A stretch of 64,000 nucleotides of DNA from Stenotrophomonas nitritireducens (GCF_001431425.1 NZ_LDJG01000001.1:62001-126000), one strand, 5' to 3'. Shown: positions 17,366 to 26,297, numbered from the stretch's first letter. Numbers and translations: made by a program. The notes: generated by a model from the letters alone, not told the origin.

Positions 17366-18757
17366 ATGCCGCGGCCCTTCGTCGTTCGTTTGCTCCAAGT
17401 TCCGCCTGCGGCCATGCGATGGCTGCGCGATGTCCCCATCGACGATCCGGTGGACCGCCGCAATGCGCCGGTGATCCAGGTGATCGCCCTGCTGCTGGCG
17501 GCACTGCCGCCGCTGATGTGGCTGCTGCGCGCGGTGGTGCCGGGCGTGCCCTGGCGGCCCGGCGAGGTCGTTTCGATGCTGGTGGGGCTGTCGGTCAGCG
17601 CCCTGGCGGCGCTGAGTTTCCGGCTGGTGCGCGGCGGGCGTTTCGTCGCCGCGTCGCGCCTGTTGCTGCTCGGTTTCGCCGTGTCGGCGCTGCTGGCCCA
17701 TGCCGCCACCGGCTTCGCCGCGCAGCGCTTCGAGCAGCCGTTGCTGGGGGTGTGGATGGCGATCGCCGCGCTCACGCTGGGGCGGGGCGCGCTGTGGTTG
17801 ATGTATGCGGGCGTGCTTGTGGCGTTCGGCGTCGGGATCGCGGTGGATATCGGCGTGCATGGCGAGATGGCCGCGCGCCTGACCGACCTGGCGGTCAGCG
17901 CGGCGATCTTCCTGATGCTGTCGATCGTGCTGGACCGCAGCTCCACCGCGCTGCGCGACAGCCTGCGCGAAGCCATGGCGCGCGGCCAGGCGCTGCAAGC
18001 CGCCAATGCGCGGCTGCAGGCGGAGATGGCCGAGCGCGAACGCGTCCATGCGCAGCTGGTCCAGGCGCAGAAGACCGAGGCCATGGGACGCCTGGCCAGC
18101 GGCGTGGCGCACGATTTCGGCAACCTGGTGGGCATCATCCGCGGCCACGCGCACCGCGGTCTGGGCGCGGACGACGAGACACGCATGCGCGACGCGCTGG
18201 CCGGGGTGGAATCGGCCGCGACCCGCGCGGCCGTGCTTACCCGCCGCCTGCTGGCGTTCTCGCGCGCGGACGAGGAGACGCGCGAGTGGTTCGGTCCGGC
18301 GAATGCGATCGCCGGCCTGGAACCGCTGCTGCGCCAGCTGCTGTCGCCGGCGGTAACGATCCGCATTTCCCTGGCCGCGCCCTTGCCGGACATCCATTTC
18401 GACCGCATCCGTTTCGAACTGATGGTGCTCAACATCGCCGCCAATGCCGACCACGCGATGCCCGCGGGCGGTACGTTCAGCGTGAGCGCGCGCCAGGACG
18501 CGCAGGGCTGCCTGCTGCTGGCCTTCGGCGACGAGGGCGCCGGCATGGAGGCGGCGGTGCTGGCGCGCATCTTCGAGCCGTTCTTCACCACCCGGCCACG
18601 CGGGCAGGGCACGGGGCTGGGACTGTCGGTGGTCAAGGAACTGGTGGAAGCCGGAGGCGGCAGCGTCCATGCCGAGAGCGAGCCGGGCCGGGGCAGCGTG
18701 TTCTTCCTGCGCATTCCCGGACGGGTGCCGGCGGGGCGGCATGTCGTCGCGGCGTGA
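17366..18757 (+). CDS. Membrane sensor histidine kinase (orphan)
   Basis: About 463 residues: an N-terminal domain with five or six membrane segments (residues about 30-190), a short coiled coil (190-235), then HisKA and HATPase_c domains. The phospho-acceptor is His249 in GVAHDFGNLVGIIRGHA. Many kinases of this class read HDFNNLL; here the first Asn is Gly. ATP-lid motifs are present: NIAANADHAMPAGG, DEGAGM, FEPFF and GQGTGLGLSVV. No response regulator is encoded beside it, so its partner must lie elsewhere. Start uncertain: 17261, 17366 and 17414 are all in frame, none with a strong ribosome-binding site. Confidence 0.85.
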   Translation: MPRPFVVRLLQVPPAAMRWLRDVPIDDPVDRRNAPVIQVIALLLAALPPLMWLLRAVVPGVPWRPGEVVSMLVGLSVSALAALSFRLVRGGRFVAASRLLLLGFAVSALLAHAATGFAAQRFEQPLLGVWMAIAALTLGRGALWLMYAGVLVAFGVGIAVDIGVHGEMAARLTDLAVSAAIFLMLSIVLDRSSTALRDSLREAMARGQALQAANARLQAEMAERERVHAQLVQAQKTEAMGRLASGVAHDFGNLVGIIRGHAHRGLGADDETRMRDALAGVESAATRAAVLTRRLLAFSRADEETREWFGPANAIAGLEPLLRQLLSPAVTIRISLAAPLPDIHFDRIRFELMVLNIAANADHAMPAGGTFSVSARQDAQGCLLLAFGDEGAGMEAAVLARIFEPFFTTRPRGQGTGLGLSVVKELVEAGGGSVHAESEPGRGSVFFLRIPGRVPAGRHVVAA

Positions 18758-18788
18758 GCGCGGCAGGGCGGGGCTGCGTGGGTGACGG

Positions 18789-18794
18789 TAGAAT
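18789..18794 (+). promoter_or_regulatory. -10-like TAGAAT directly before yqgE
   Basis: TAGAAT lies only 6 bases upstream of the yqgE ATG (18801). If it is the -10 element, transcription would begin at or next to the start codon, giving a leaderless mRNA. No good -35 is visible. TAGAAT also occurs upstream of ibaG (34573), the outer-membrane protein gene (22069) and at 63842. Confidence 0.35.
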
Positions 18795-18800
18795 GCCGCC

Positions 18801-19367
18801 ATGCCCACGCACTTCGACAACCTGGCCAATCACCTGCTGGTCGCCTTGCCCTCGCTGACCGATTCGGCATTCGCGCGCAGCGTCGCGCTGGTCTGCCAGC
18901 ACGACGACAACGGCGCGATGGGCGTGGTGGTCAACCAGCCATCGGAATACACGCTGGGCGAAGTGCTCTCGCAGATGGAGATCGACACCGGCGACGAGCG
19001 CCTGCGCACGGTGCCGGTGCTCAACGGCGGTCCGGTGCATACCGGCCGCGGCTTCGTCATCCACGACGATGCCCGCGACTGGGATTCCAGCCTGGTGGTG
19101 GGCGAGGGCCTGTACCTGACCACCTCGCGCGACATCCTCGAGGCGATGGCCCGTGGCGACGGCCCGCGCAATGCGCTGGTCACGCTCGGTTGCGCCGGTT
19201 GGGGCGCCGGGCAGCTGGAACAGGAACTGGCCGAGGACAGCTGGCTGACCGTGCCGGCCGACCCGGAGGTGCTGTTCGATGCGCCGCTGGACGAGCGCTG
19301 GCAGCTGGCCGCCTCGCGCATCGGCGTGGATCTGTTCCGCATGGCCGGATACAGCGGCCATGCCTGA
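18801..19367 (+). CDS. yqgE: UPF0301/AlgH family protein YqgE
   Basis: A 188-residue cytoplasmic protein of the conserved DUF179 (AlgH) family, function still unclear. Family hallmarks are [22 protein letters not shown] near the N-terminus split by [11 protein letters not shown], and [18 protein letters not shown] sequence (here [13 protein letters not shown]) in the C-terminal half. It overlaps the ruvX start by 8 bases, and pyrB follows; yqgE-ruvX-pyrB is a widely conserved gammaproteobacterial order. No Shine-Dalgarno sequence is visible. Confidence 0.93.
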   Translation: MPTHFDNLANHLLVALPSLTDSAFARSVALVCQHDDNGAMGVVVNQPSEYTLGEVLSQMEIDTGDERLRTVPVLNGGPVHTGRGFVIHDDARDWDSSLVVGEGLYLTTSRDILEAMARGDGPRNALVTLGCAGWGAGQLEQELAEDSWLTVPADPEVLFDAPLDERWQLAASRIGVDLFRMAGYSGHA

Positions 19368-19827
19368 TCCGGCAGCGCTTTCGCCCGACAGCACCGTGCT
19401 CGGTTTCGACGTCGGTTCGCGCCGGATCGGCGTGGCCATCGGCAGCGCCTTCAGTGTCGGCGCCCGCGCCCTGGCGGTGATCGACGTGCGTGCCGACGGT
19501 CCCGACTGGGCCGCACTGGATCGCCTGCACAAGGAATGGCGGCCGCAGGGCCTGATCGTGGGCGATCCGCTCACCCTCGAAGGCGACGACCAGCCCAACC
19601 GCAAGCGTGCCCACGCCTTCGCCCGCCAGTTGCAGCAGCGCTACCGCTTGCCGGTGCTGCTGGTGGACGAGCGTTCCAGTTCGGTGGAAGCGGCGCGCCG
19701 TTTCGCCACCGAGCGCGCCGAAGGCCGCAAGCGCCGCCGCGATGCCGCCAATCTCGACGCGGTGGCCGCCGCGGTCATCATCGAACGCTGGCTGTCCTCC
19801 CCGGGCGACGCCACTCCTGTTTCCTGA
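19360..19827 (+). CDS. ruvX: Putative pre-16S rRNA nuclease / Holliday junction resolvase RuvX
   Basis: A 155-residue RNase H-fold protein (YqgF family), implicated in 16S rRNA 5'-end maturation. It shows the N-terminal [14 protein letters not shown] motif with the first catalytic Asp, a VGDPL motif in the middle, [11 protein letters not shown] and the final acidic motif in [13 protein letters not shown]. The ATG at 19360 overlaps yqgE by 8 bases; the longer frame upstream is inside yqgE. Confidence 0.93.
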   Translation: MPDPAALSPDSTVLGFDVGSRRIGVAIGSAFSVGARALAVIDVRADGPDWAALDRLHKEWRPQGLIVGDPLTLEGDDQPNRKRAHAFARQLQQRYRLPVLLVDERSSSVEAARRFATERAEGRKRRRDAANLDAVAAAVIIERWLSSPGDATPVS

Positions 19828-19842
19828 CCCCCAAGACCTGCC

Positions 19843-20793
19843 ATGACCGCTTCCCAACTCGATGCCGACGGACGCCTGCGCCACCTGCTGACCCTGGAGG
19901 GCCTGCCGCGCGAACACCTGCTGCAGCTGCTGGACCGCGCCGGGCAGATCCGCGATGCGGCGGTGGGAAGGGTCGGCAACAAGCGCGGCGTGCTGGCCGG
20001 CACCGCGGTGTGCACGCTGTTCTTCGAACCTTCCACGCGCACCCGCAGTTCGTTCCAGCTCGCCGCGCAGCGGCTGGGCGCGGACGTGCTGAACTTCGAC
20101 GCCTCCACCTCGTCCACGCGCAAGGGCGAGACCGCCTGCGACACGCTGCGCAACCTGGAAGCGATGGGCGTGCGCGGCTTCGTGGTGCGCCATCCCGATG
20201 ATGGCGCCGTGGCCGGGCTGGCCGCTGCAGCGGGCGAGGGCACCGCGCTGGTCAATGCAGGCGATGGCCGCAGTTCGCATCCCACGCAGGGCCTGCTGGA
20301 CATGCTGACCCTGCGCCAGGCCAAGGGCCCGGATTTCTCGAAGCTGAAAGTGCTGATCGTCGGCGACGTGAAGCACTCGCGCGTGGCGCGCACCGACCTG
20401 CACGCGCTGCGCACGCTGGGCGTGAGCGAGATCCGCGTCTGCGGACCGCAGTCGCTGCTGCCGGACGACGACACGCTTCGCGGCTGCGTGGTCGGGCAGG
20501 ACTTCGACGCCATGCTCGAAGGCGCCGACGCGCTGATGATGCTGCGCCTGCAGCGCGAGCGCATGGAAGAAGGGCTGGTGCCGTCGCTGGAGCAGTACCA
20601 CGACGAATACGGGCTGACCGCCACGCGCCTGCGCCGTGCCGCCGCCGACGCGGCGGTCCTGCATCCGGGGCCGATCAACCGCGGCGTCGAAGTCACCGAC
20701 GAAGTGGCCGACGGCCCGCAGTCGTGGGTCCTGCGCCAGGTCGCCAATGGCGTGGCGGTGCGCATGGCGGTGCTGGAGACGCTGCTGGGCTGA
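19843..20793 (+). CDS. pyrB: Aspartate carbamoyltransferase catalytic subunit
   Basis: A 316-residue enzyme forming N-carbamoyl-L-aspartate, the first committed step of pyrimidine synthesis. The carbamoyl-phosphate motif FEPSTRTRSSFQLAA (about residues 64-78), the STRKGE loop and the C-terminal HPGPINRGVE aspartate-domain motif are intact. It lies 15 bases after ruvX. No pyrI and no pyrC-like pseudo-subunit follows; a REP element and a convergent gene come next. Confidence 0.96.
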   Translation: MTASQLDADGRLRHLLTLEGLPREHLLQLLDRAGQIRDAAVGRVGNKRGVLAGTAVCTLFFEPSTRTRSSFQLAAQRLGADVLNFDASTSSTRKGETACDTLRNLEAMGVRGFVVRHPDDGAVAGLAAAAGEGTALVNAGDGRSSHPTQGLLDMLTLRQAKGPDFSKLKVLIVGDVKHSRVARTDLHALRTLGVSEIRVCGPQSLLPDDDTLRGCVVGQDFDAMLEGADALMMLRLQRERMEEGLVPSLEQYHDEYGLTATRLRRAAADAAVLHPGPINRGVEVTDEVADGPQSWVLRQVANGVAVRMAVLETLLG

Positions 20794-20803
20794 CCTGCTC
20801 CCG

Positions 20804-20826
20804 GTAGGGCCGGCCAGCGGCCGGCA
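20804..20826 (+). repeat. Solitary GTAG-headed REP element
   Basis: GTAG at 20804 followed by the stem GCCGGCC-AGC-GGCCGGC. It lies in the 53-base space between convergent pyrB and the lipoprotein esterase and is typical of REP placement in Stenotrophomonas/Xanthomonas genomes. Confidence 0.75.
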
Positions 20827-20846
20827 CCACCGCCCCGGCGTCGGTA

Positions 20847-21647
20847 TCAGCGCTGCTGCGCGAACAGCCAGCACCACATCGCCGGGTCGGCGTAAGTGGC
20901 GTCCCAGGCGTTGTGGTTGCCGTGCGGGTACTCGGTATAGCGCGCGTCGCGGGCGCCCACCGCCTGGAAGGCAGCATGCAGCCTGCGGTCGTCGTCCGGC
21001 CGCACCACGTCGTCGCGCGCGCCATGGAAGATCCAGAGCGGCACGTTCTCCAGGCGTCGGGCGATCGCCATGTAGGGATCGGCCTCCTGCGCGACGGCCT
21101 CGACGAGCAGGCCCGGGCGCTCGTTGCGCGGGGCGCGCACCGCGCCGCAGACCGGCACGACCGCGGCGAAGCGCGCGGGTTCGGCCAGGGCGATGTTCCA
21201 GCTGCCGTAACCGCCCATCGACATGCCGGTCAGGTACTGGCGCTTCGGATCGGCCCCGAATTCGCGGATCGCCGCATCGAGCGCCGCGATCGCCAGGCGA
21301 TTGTTGCGCCCGCTCCATTCTTCGCCGTCGGCGACCTGTGGCAGCACGGCCAGGGCGGGGAAATCCGCCGCGTGGGCGCGCAGGTAGGGCCCCAGGCCGG
21401 CCTCGGTCTGGCGGAAGCCGTCGTTACCGCGTTCGCCGGAACCATGCAGGAACAGCACCACCGGCAAGGCGCCGGGCCCGCGCGCGGCCGCGGCCGGGAC
21501 GAATACCTGATAGGGCATGCGCATGCCGTCGAGCTCGACGGTGCGGGCGACGAAACGGCCATGGCCGGTGTCGGGGATCGAGACGCAGCCAGCGATGACG
21601 GCCATCAGAAAGAGCAGGGCAAGGCGATGCAGACGGGGAAAGGCCAT
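20847..21647 (-). CDS. Lipoprotein alpha/beta hydrolase (PHB-depolymerase/phospholipase-like esterase)
   Basis: A 266-residue lipoprotein with a lipobox ending VIAGC near residue 20. It has an alpha/beta-hydrolase core: LFLHGSGERG (oxyanion loop), nucleophile elbow GMSMGGYGSW, the acid in HGARDDVV and the His in PHGNHNAWD. This set matches predicted peptidase/esterase proteins that act on esters in the envelope. The ATG at 21647 is preferred over a longer frame because GGAG lies upstream and the signal peptide then begins at the start. It is convergent with pyrB. Confidence 0.85.
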   Translation of the reverse strand: MAFPRLHRLALLFLMAVIAGCVSIPDTGHGRFVARTVELDGMRMPYQVFVPAAAARGPGALPVVLFLHGSGERGNDGFRQTEAGLGPYLRAHAADFPALAVLPQVADGEEWSGRNNRLAIAALDAAIREFGADPKRQYLTGMSMGGYGSWNIALAEPARFAAVVPVCGAVRAPRNERPGLLVEAVAQEADPYMAIARRLENVPLWIFHGARDDVVRPDDDRRLHAAFQAVGARDARYTEYPHGNHNAWDATYADPAMWCWLFAQQR

Positions 21648-21717
21648 GGAACGCTCCGCGCCAGGGGTCCGGTCATCGTACTCCGCGGCCCGGCGCCCAT
21701 ACCCGTGCGGTCCCGCA

Positions 21718-21981
21718 TCAGGGGCTGGGCGCGCTGGCGAGGATCGCCAACTGCTCGACGGCCTCGGCATTGCCGGCCGCGGCGGCGGCGCGGACCTGCG
21801 CCAGATCGGGATGGAGCACCACCAGCAGCGGGAACTCGCACTGCGGGCAGGCGTATTCGCTCTGCTCGTCGTGCAGTTCCATTTCCATCTGCCGGGAGTT
21901 GCCCTGCCATCCGCAGGCGGGGCAGGTGTGGTGGTGTTCGCGCCATCCTGGCTGGTAGTAATCGGTGAGGGTGGTGGTCAT
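21718..21981 (-). CDS. Small protein with two CxxC zinc-knuckle pairs
   Basis: An 87-residue protein of unknown function. CPACGW near residue 20 and CPQCEF near residue 45 together form a likely four-cysteine zinc ribbon; the C-terminal third is Ala-rich and helical. There is no signal peptide. It lies alone between the lipoprotein esterase (same strand, 70 bases away) and the divergent outer-membrane protein gene. Confidence 0.65.
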   Translation of the reverse strand: MTTTLTDYYQPGWREHHHTCPACGWQGNSRQMEMELHDEQSEYACPQCEFPLLVVLHPDLAQVRAAAAAGNAEAVEQLAILASAPSP

Positions 21982-22117
21982 GGCGAAGTGTCCGGCGTGT
22001 CGGTCGCATGATATCCGGCGGGCGTGGCCGTCCGTCGGGACCGGCGCAGCCGCATGCATGGGTTCGGCTAGAATCGCCGCGCCCGCACGGGCATCCATCC
22101 ACACAGGAAGTGAACGC

Positions 22118-22918
22118 ATGAAGAAGGGAATCAGGGCCGCCTGCGCTGGCGCCGCCGTACTGGCGGCGATGGCCTGGATGCAGGATGCGCAGGCGCAGCG
22201 CGCGCCGTGGTGGGAGCGGCAGAAGGCGGCACAGGCCGCCGCGCAGGCTGCAGAGGGCGATGAAGTCACCGCGCAGGCCGACGCCATGCCACCGCCCGTA
22301 CGGCAGCCGCTGTCGCATGCGCCGGCGATCAGGCGCGAGAAGATCGAGGGGCCGGGCTACACGTGGATCGAGGCCGGCGTGGCCCGGCTGGACGTGGACC
22401 TGTACGACGTCGGCGAGCACGGCAATGGCGGTTATGCGCGCGGCTCGGTGGCGGTGACCGGCAATCTCTACGTCTTCGGCGGATACGACCGGGTGTCCAA
22501 GCAGTGGAACATGCAGGGCGAGCGCCTGGAAATCGCCATCGACCAGGCCGAAATCGGTCTTGGCGCGAGCCTTTCCCTGTCCCCGCGCACCGATTTCATC
22601 AGCGAGCTGTCGCTGCTGCGGTTGGGAGCGAAGCTGGACTACCGTGACCGGGAATACCCGGAAGATGATTTCAGCGGCCGCGACCACCTGTACGCCGGCA
22701 AGCTGATGCTGGGCATCCGCGCCCGGCCGGTGCCGAACCTGGAGCTGTGGGCCAAGGCCGGTTACCTGCGGGTGGACGACAACCTGCTGGTCGATCATTC
22801 GATGGTCGGCAACGTCGGCCTGCAGTACCGCTTCACCCCGGAATGGGGCCTGGTGGGCGAAGCGGAGTTCTACGAGGACGTGCGCTTCTATCGCCTGGGC
22901 GTGCGCGCCAGCTTCTGA
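22118..22918 (+). CDS. Small outer-membrane beta-barrel protein
   Basis: A 266-residue protein with an N-terminal signal peptide (1-26, ending AQA), a Gln/Ala-rich linker (about 30-75) and a barrel-like region of alternating hydrophobic strands with aromatic girdles, ending in RLGVRASF, the C-terminal Phe typical of BAM substrates. AGGAAG upstream supports the ATG at 22118. TAGAAT at 22069 is a possible -10. I do not recognise a specific function. Confidence 0.75.
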   Translation: MKKGIRAACAGAAVLAAMAWMQDAQAQRAPWWERQKAAQAAAQAAEGDEVTAQADAMPPPVRQPLSHAPAIRREKIEGPGYTWIEAGVARLDVDLYDVGEHGNGGYARGSVAVTGNLYVFGGYDRVSKQWNMQGERLEIAIDQAEIGLGASLSLSPRTDFISELSLLRLGAKLDYRDREYPEDDFSGRDHLYAGKLMLGIRARPVPNLELWAKAGYLRVDDNLLVDHSMVGNVGLQYRFTPEWGLVGEAEFYEDVRFYRLGVRASF

Positions 22919-22936
22919 CCGGGAAACCGGGCAAGC

Positions 22937-22969
22937 CGCGCCGGAACCGCAGACGCGGGTTCCGGCGCG
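22937..22969. terminator. Bidirectional hairpin between OMP gene and mgtE
   Basis: Perfect 12-bp stem CGCGCCGGAACC / GGTTCCGGCGCG with a 9-base loop, midway between two convergent genes ending at 22918 and 22976. There is no T-tract. Confidence 0.6.
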
Positions 22970-22975
22970 TTGCGC

Positions 22976-24337
22976 TCAGCGCAGCAGCACCACGGTGGCC
23001 AGCCCCAGGAAGGTGAAGAAGCCCATCGAGTCGGTGATCGCGGTCAGGAAGATGCCGCTGGCCAGCGCCGGGTCGAAGCCGAGCCGCTTGAGCGTCATCG
23101 GGATCAGCACGCCGGCCGATGCGGCCAGCAGCAGGTTGCAGGTCAGGGCGATGAAGATCACCAGCGACAGCCCGGGGTTGTGGAACCAGGCCAGCACGAT
23201 CAGGCCCAGCACCGCGCCCATCAGCAGGCCGTTGAGCAGGGCCACGCGCAGTTCCTTCCACAGCAGCGCCTTCACGTTGGAGGCGCCGACCTGGCCCAGC
23301 GCCAGGCCGCGCACCATCAGCGCCAGTACCTGGGTGCCGGCGTTGCCGCCGAGGCCGGCGACCATCGGCATCAGCACCGCCAGCGCCACCAGCTTGTCGA
23401 TGGTGCCTTCGAACTGGCCGACCACGTTGGCGGCGACGAAGGCGGTGCACAGGTTGACGAACAGCCACACCAGGCGCCGGCGCATCGCGCGCCATACCGG
23501 GCTGAACAGATCCTCGTCCTCGTCCAGGCCGGCGGCGCCCAGCGCCTGGTGCTCGGCCTGGCCGCGGATGATGTCCACCACGTCGTCGATGGTGATGCGG
23601 CCGATCAGGATGTTGTTGTCGTCCACCACCGGCGCCGAGACCCAGTCGTGGTCGGAGAACTGCCGCGCGACCTCGTCGGCGCTCTCGCCCACGTCGATGG
23701 CCGGCTGCTCGTCGTCGACCAGGCGGTTGATCGGGGTGCTGTCCTCGTGGGTGACCAGCGAGGCCAGCGAGACGCGGCCCAGATACTGGTGGCGGCGGCT
23801 GACCACGTACAGGTAGTCGGTGTGGTCGGGCAGCTCGCCGCGCAGGCGCAGGTAGCGCAGCACCACGTCGATGTTGACGTCGGCGCGCACGGTGACCACG
23901 TCCGGGTTCATCAGGCGCCCGGCGGTGTCCTCCGGATAGGACAGCACCTGCTCCAGGCGCTCGCGGTTCTCGCGGTCCATCGACTTGAGGACTTCGTCGA
24001 TGACCGTGTCGGGCAGGTCCTCGACCAGGTCGGCCAGGTCGTCGATGTCCAGGTCTTCGACCGCGGCGATGATCTCGTCCGGGTCCATGTCGGCCAGCAG
24101 GCTTTCGCGCACTTCCTCGCCGACGTGGACCAGCACCTCGCCGTCGTCCTCCTGGTCGACCAGCCCCCACACCACCTCGCGCTTGCCCGGCGGCAGCGAT
24201 TCGAGCAGGTTGCCGATCTCCGCCGGCGCCAGCGTGTTGACCAGCCGCCGGACTGGTCCCAGCCGGCCGCTGTCCAGCGCGTCGGAGAGCATGCGCAGCT
24301 GGCGTGCGGTCTTGTCGTGGCGTACGGCTTCGGCCAT
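22976..24337 (-). CDS. mgtE: Magnesium transporter MgtE
   Basis: A 453-residue Mg2+ channel. It contains the N-terminal superhelical MgtE domain (residues about 30-135, acidic Mg-sensing face), a CBS pair (about 140-260), the plug helix and five membrane helices (about 285-453) with the signature AGLGGNAGTQVLALMVRGLALGQ. It is the last gene of the long minus-strand cluster, separated from ptsI by 180 bases, so it may have its own promoter; GATAAT (minus strand, 24405-24400) is a candidate -10. Confidence 0.95.
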   Translation of the reverse strand: MAEAVRHDKTARQLRMLSDALDSGRLGPVRRLVNTLAPAEIGNLLESLPPGKREVVWGLVDQEDDGEVLVHVGEEVRESLLADMDPDEIIAAVEDLDIDDLADLVEDLPDTVIDEVLKSMDRENRERLEQVLSYPEDTAGRLMNPDVVTVRADVNIDVVLRYLRLRGELPDHTDYLYVVSRRHQYLGRVSLASLVTHEDSTPINRLVDDEQPAIDVGESADEVARQFSDHDWVSAPVVDDNNILIGRITIDDVVDIIRGQAEHQALGAAGLDEDEDLFSPVWRAMRRRLVWLFVNLCTAFVAANVVGQFEGTIDKLVALAVLMPMVAGLGGNAGTQVLALMVRGLALGQVGASNVKALLWKELRVALLNGLLMGAVLGLIVLAWFHNPGLSLVIFIALTCNLLLAASAGVLIPMTLKRLGFDPALASGIFLTAITDSMGFFTFLGLATVVLLR

Positions 24338-24491
24338 CGGGGCTCCGTAAAAGGGAGGGCCGCGATGCAGGATGCGGCAAGGAGAGTGTCGGGCGCGTCA
24401 TTATCACGCGTGGATGTTTCAGTGCACACCCTTGCGGTCCGGATAAGGCCCGCCGTTCGGCGGCATCTGCGACAAATGCCGGATGCGCGGG

Positions 24492-24512
24492 GTAGCCGGC
24501 CAGCGGCCGGCA
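24492..24512 (+). repeat. Solitary GTAG-headed REP element
   Basis: GTAG at 24492 followed by GCCGGCC-AGC-GGCCGGC, identical in the stem to the element at 20804. It sits just after the ptsI stop, in the ptsI-mgtE gap. Confidence 0.75.
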
Positions 24513-24517
24513 CGTTC

Positions 24518-26242
24518 TCAGGCGCTGGCGGCCTGCACGATCCAGCGCTCGATGCCGCGCCGGTCGCGTGCCTGCAGCAGTTTGCCGGCGCGCGCGCGCA
24601 GTTCGCCGTGGTTGCAGTCGCGGATCGCCCGGCGCACTTCCAGCAGCGTGGCCGGATGCAGGCTGAACTCCGTCAGGCCCAGGGCCAGCAGCAGCGGCGT
24701 CATGCGCGGGTCGCCGGCGATCTCGCCGCAGACCGACAGCGGCGTGCCATGCGCCCGCGCGGTCCCGATCACCTGCGCCAGCAGCTGCAGCACCGCCGGG
24801 TGTAGCGGCGAGTACAGTTCGCCCACCGCTTCGTTGTTGCGGTCGGCCGCCAGCAGGTATTGCACCAGGTCGTTGGTGCCGATAGACAGGAAGTCGACCT
24901 GGTCGATGAAGGTCGGCAGGGCGATGGCCGCGGCCGGGACCTCGATCATCGCGCCGACCGGCACGTGCTCGGCCAGGGCATGGCCTTCCTCGCGCAGCGT
25001 GGCCACCAGCCGCGTCATGCGCCGCTTGAGCGCGAGGATTTCCTCGCGGGTGCTGACCATCGGCAGCAGGATGCGCACCGGGCCATAGCCGGAGGCGCGC
25101 AGCAGCGCACGCAGCTGGGTGTCGGCGACCCTGGGATGCGCCAGCAGCAGGCGGATGCCGCGCAGGCCCAGCGCCGGGTTTTCTTCGCGGCCCAGCACCA
25201 GCCCGCTGCGGTCGGCCTTGTCCGCGCCCAGGTCGAGGATGCGGATGGTGACCGGGCGCCCGCTCATGCCGAGCACGGCGTCGCGGTAATGGTGGAACTG
25301 TTCGTCCTCGTCCGGCAGGCCGTTGCGCTGCAGGAACAGGAACTCGGTGCGGTACAGGCCCAGCCCGTGCGCGCCGAGGGCATGCGCGCGCGCCACGTCC
25401 TCGCGCGATTCGGCATTGGCCAGCAGGGTGATGTCCACGCCGTCCACGGTGCGGCTCGGCTTGGAGCGCAGGTGGCCGAGCTCGCGCTGTTCGCGCGCCA
25501 GTTCGCGCAGGCGCTGGCGGTACTGGCGTAGGTCGTCGGCGGCCGGCTCCAGCACCACCTCGCCGCTGCCGCCGTCCACGATCAGTACGTCGCCGTCGTT
25601 GATCCGGTGCAGCACGCCGCTGGCGCCGACCACCAGCGGCAGGTGCAGGCTGCGGGCGAGGATGGCGCTGTGCGACAGCGGGCTGCCGGCGCTGGTGACG
25701 ATGCCGACCACGCCCTGCGACTGCAGCTGCGCCAGCTCCGAGGGCGCGACGTTCTCGCACACCAGGATTTCGCCGGCCAGGCCCTTCATGCCGGCCGGGC
25801 GCTTGTGCAGGAAGGCGTTGATGCGGCCGATCACATGGTCCAGGTCGTCCAGGCGGCTGCGCAGGTAGTCGTCCTCCATGCCCTCGAACACCTGGGCCAG
25901 GGTGTCGCGCTGCAGGCGCAGGGCGTAGGCCGCGCTGTAACGATGGCTGCGGATGCGCTCGTCCAGCGCCAGCAGCAGCTCCGGATCGTCCAGCAGCATC
26001 GCGTGCAGGTCGAGGAACTCGCCGACTTCGGCCGGCAGGGCGCCCTGCAGGCGCTGGCGCAGTTCGCGCATCTCCGCGCGGGCCGACTCGATGGCCTGGT
26101 GCAGGCGCTGCAGTTCGGCTTCGACCGCGTTGGCGGGGATGCGCTTTTCGGTGACTTCCTGCGCATGCGGCAGGCGCACGCGGGCGCGGCCGAGCGCGCT
26201 GCCGCGCGAGGCGCCGTGGCCGTGCAGGCGCAGCGCGGTCAT
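24518..26242 (-). CDS. ptsI: Phosphoenolpyruvate-protein phosphotransferase (Enzyme I)
   Basis: A 574-residue EI that takes phosphate from PEP and passes it to HPr. The swivelling domain carries the phospho-histidine in SAGSPLSHSAI (His191). The PEP-binding barrel includes LGLYRTEFLFL, the metal-binding EVPAAAI region and the active-site Cys in SVCGEIAGDPR. There is no N-terminal GAF domain, so it is the sugar-type EI rather than EI-Ntr. It is downstream of ptsH with a 55-base gap; no sugar permease (IIB/IIC) is encoded nearby. Confidence 0.95.
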   Translation of the reverse strand: MTALRLHGHGASRGSALGRARVRLPHAQEVTEKRIPANAVEAELQRLHQAIESARAEMRELRQRLQGALPAEVGEFLDLHAMLLDDPELLLALDERIRSHRYSAAYALRLQRDTLAQVFEGMEDDYLRSRLDDLDHVIGRINAFLHKRPAGMKGLAGEILVCENVAPSELAQLQSQGVVGIVTSAGSPLSHSAILARSLHLPLVVGASGVLHRINDGDVLIVDGGSGEVVLEPAADDLRQYRQRLRELAREQRELGHLRSKPSRTVDGVDITLLANAESREDVARAHALGAHGLGLYRTEFLFLQRNGLPDEDEQFHHYRDAVLGMSGRPVTIRILDLGADKADRSGLVLGREENPALGLRGIRLLLAHPRVADTQLRALLRASGYGPVRILLPMVSTREEILALKRRMTRLVATLREEGHALAEHVPVGAMIEVPAAAIALPTFIDQVDFLSIGTNDLVQYLLAADRNNEAVGELYSPLHPAVLQLLAQVIGTARAHGTPLSVCGEIAGDPRMTPLLLALGLTEFSLHPATLLEVRRAIRDCNHGELRARAGKLLQARDRRGIERWIVQAASA

Positions 26243-26297
26243 GCCGCCGCGCCTCCCGGCGCGGTGCTGGCAGGGGCCGACGCTGCGTCCGGCGCCA

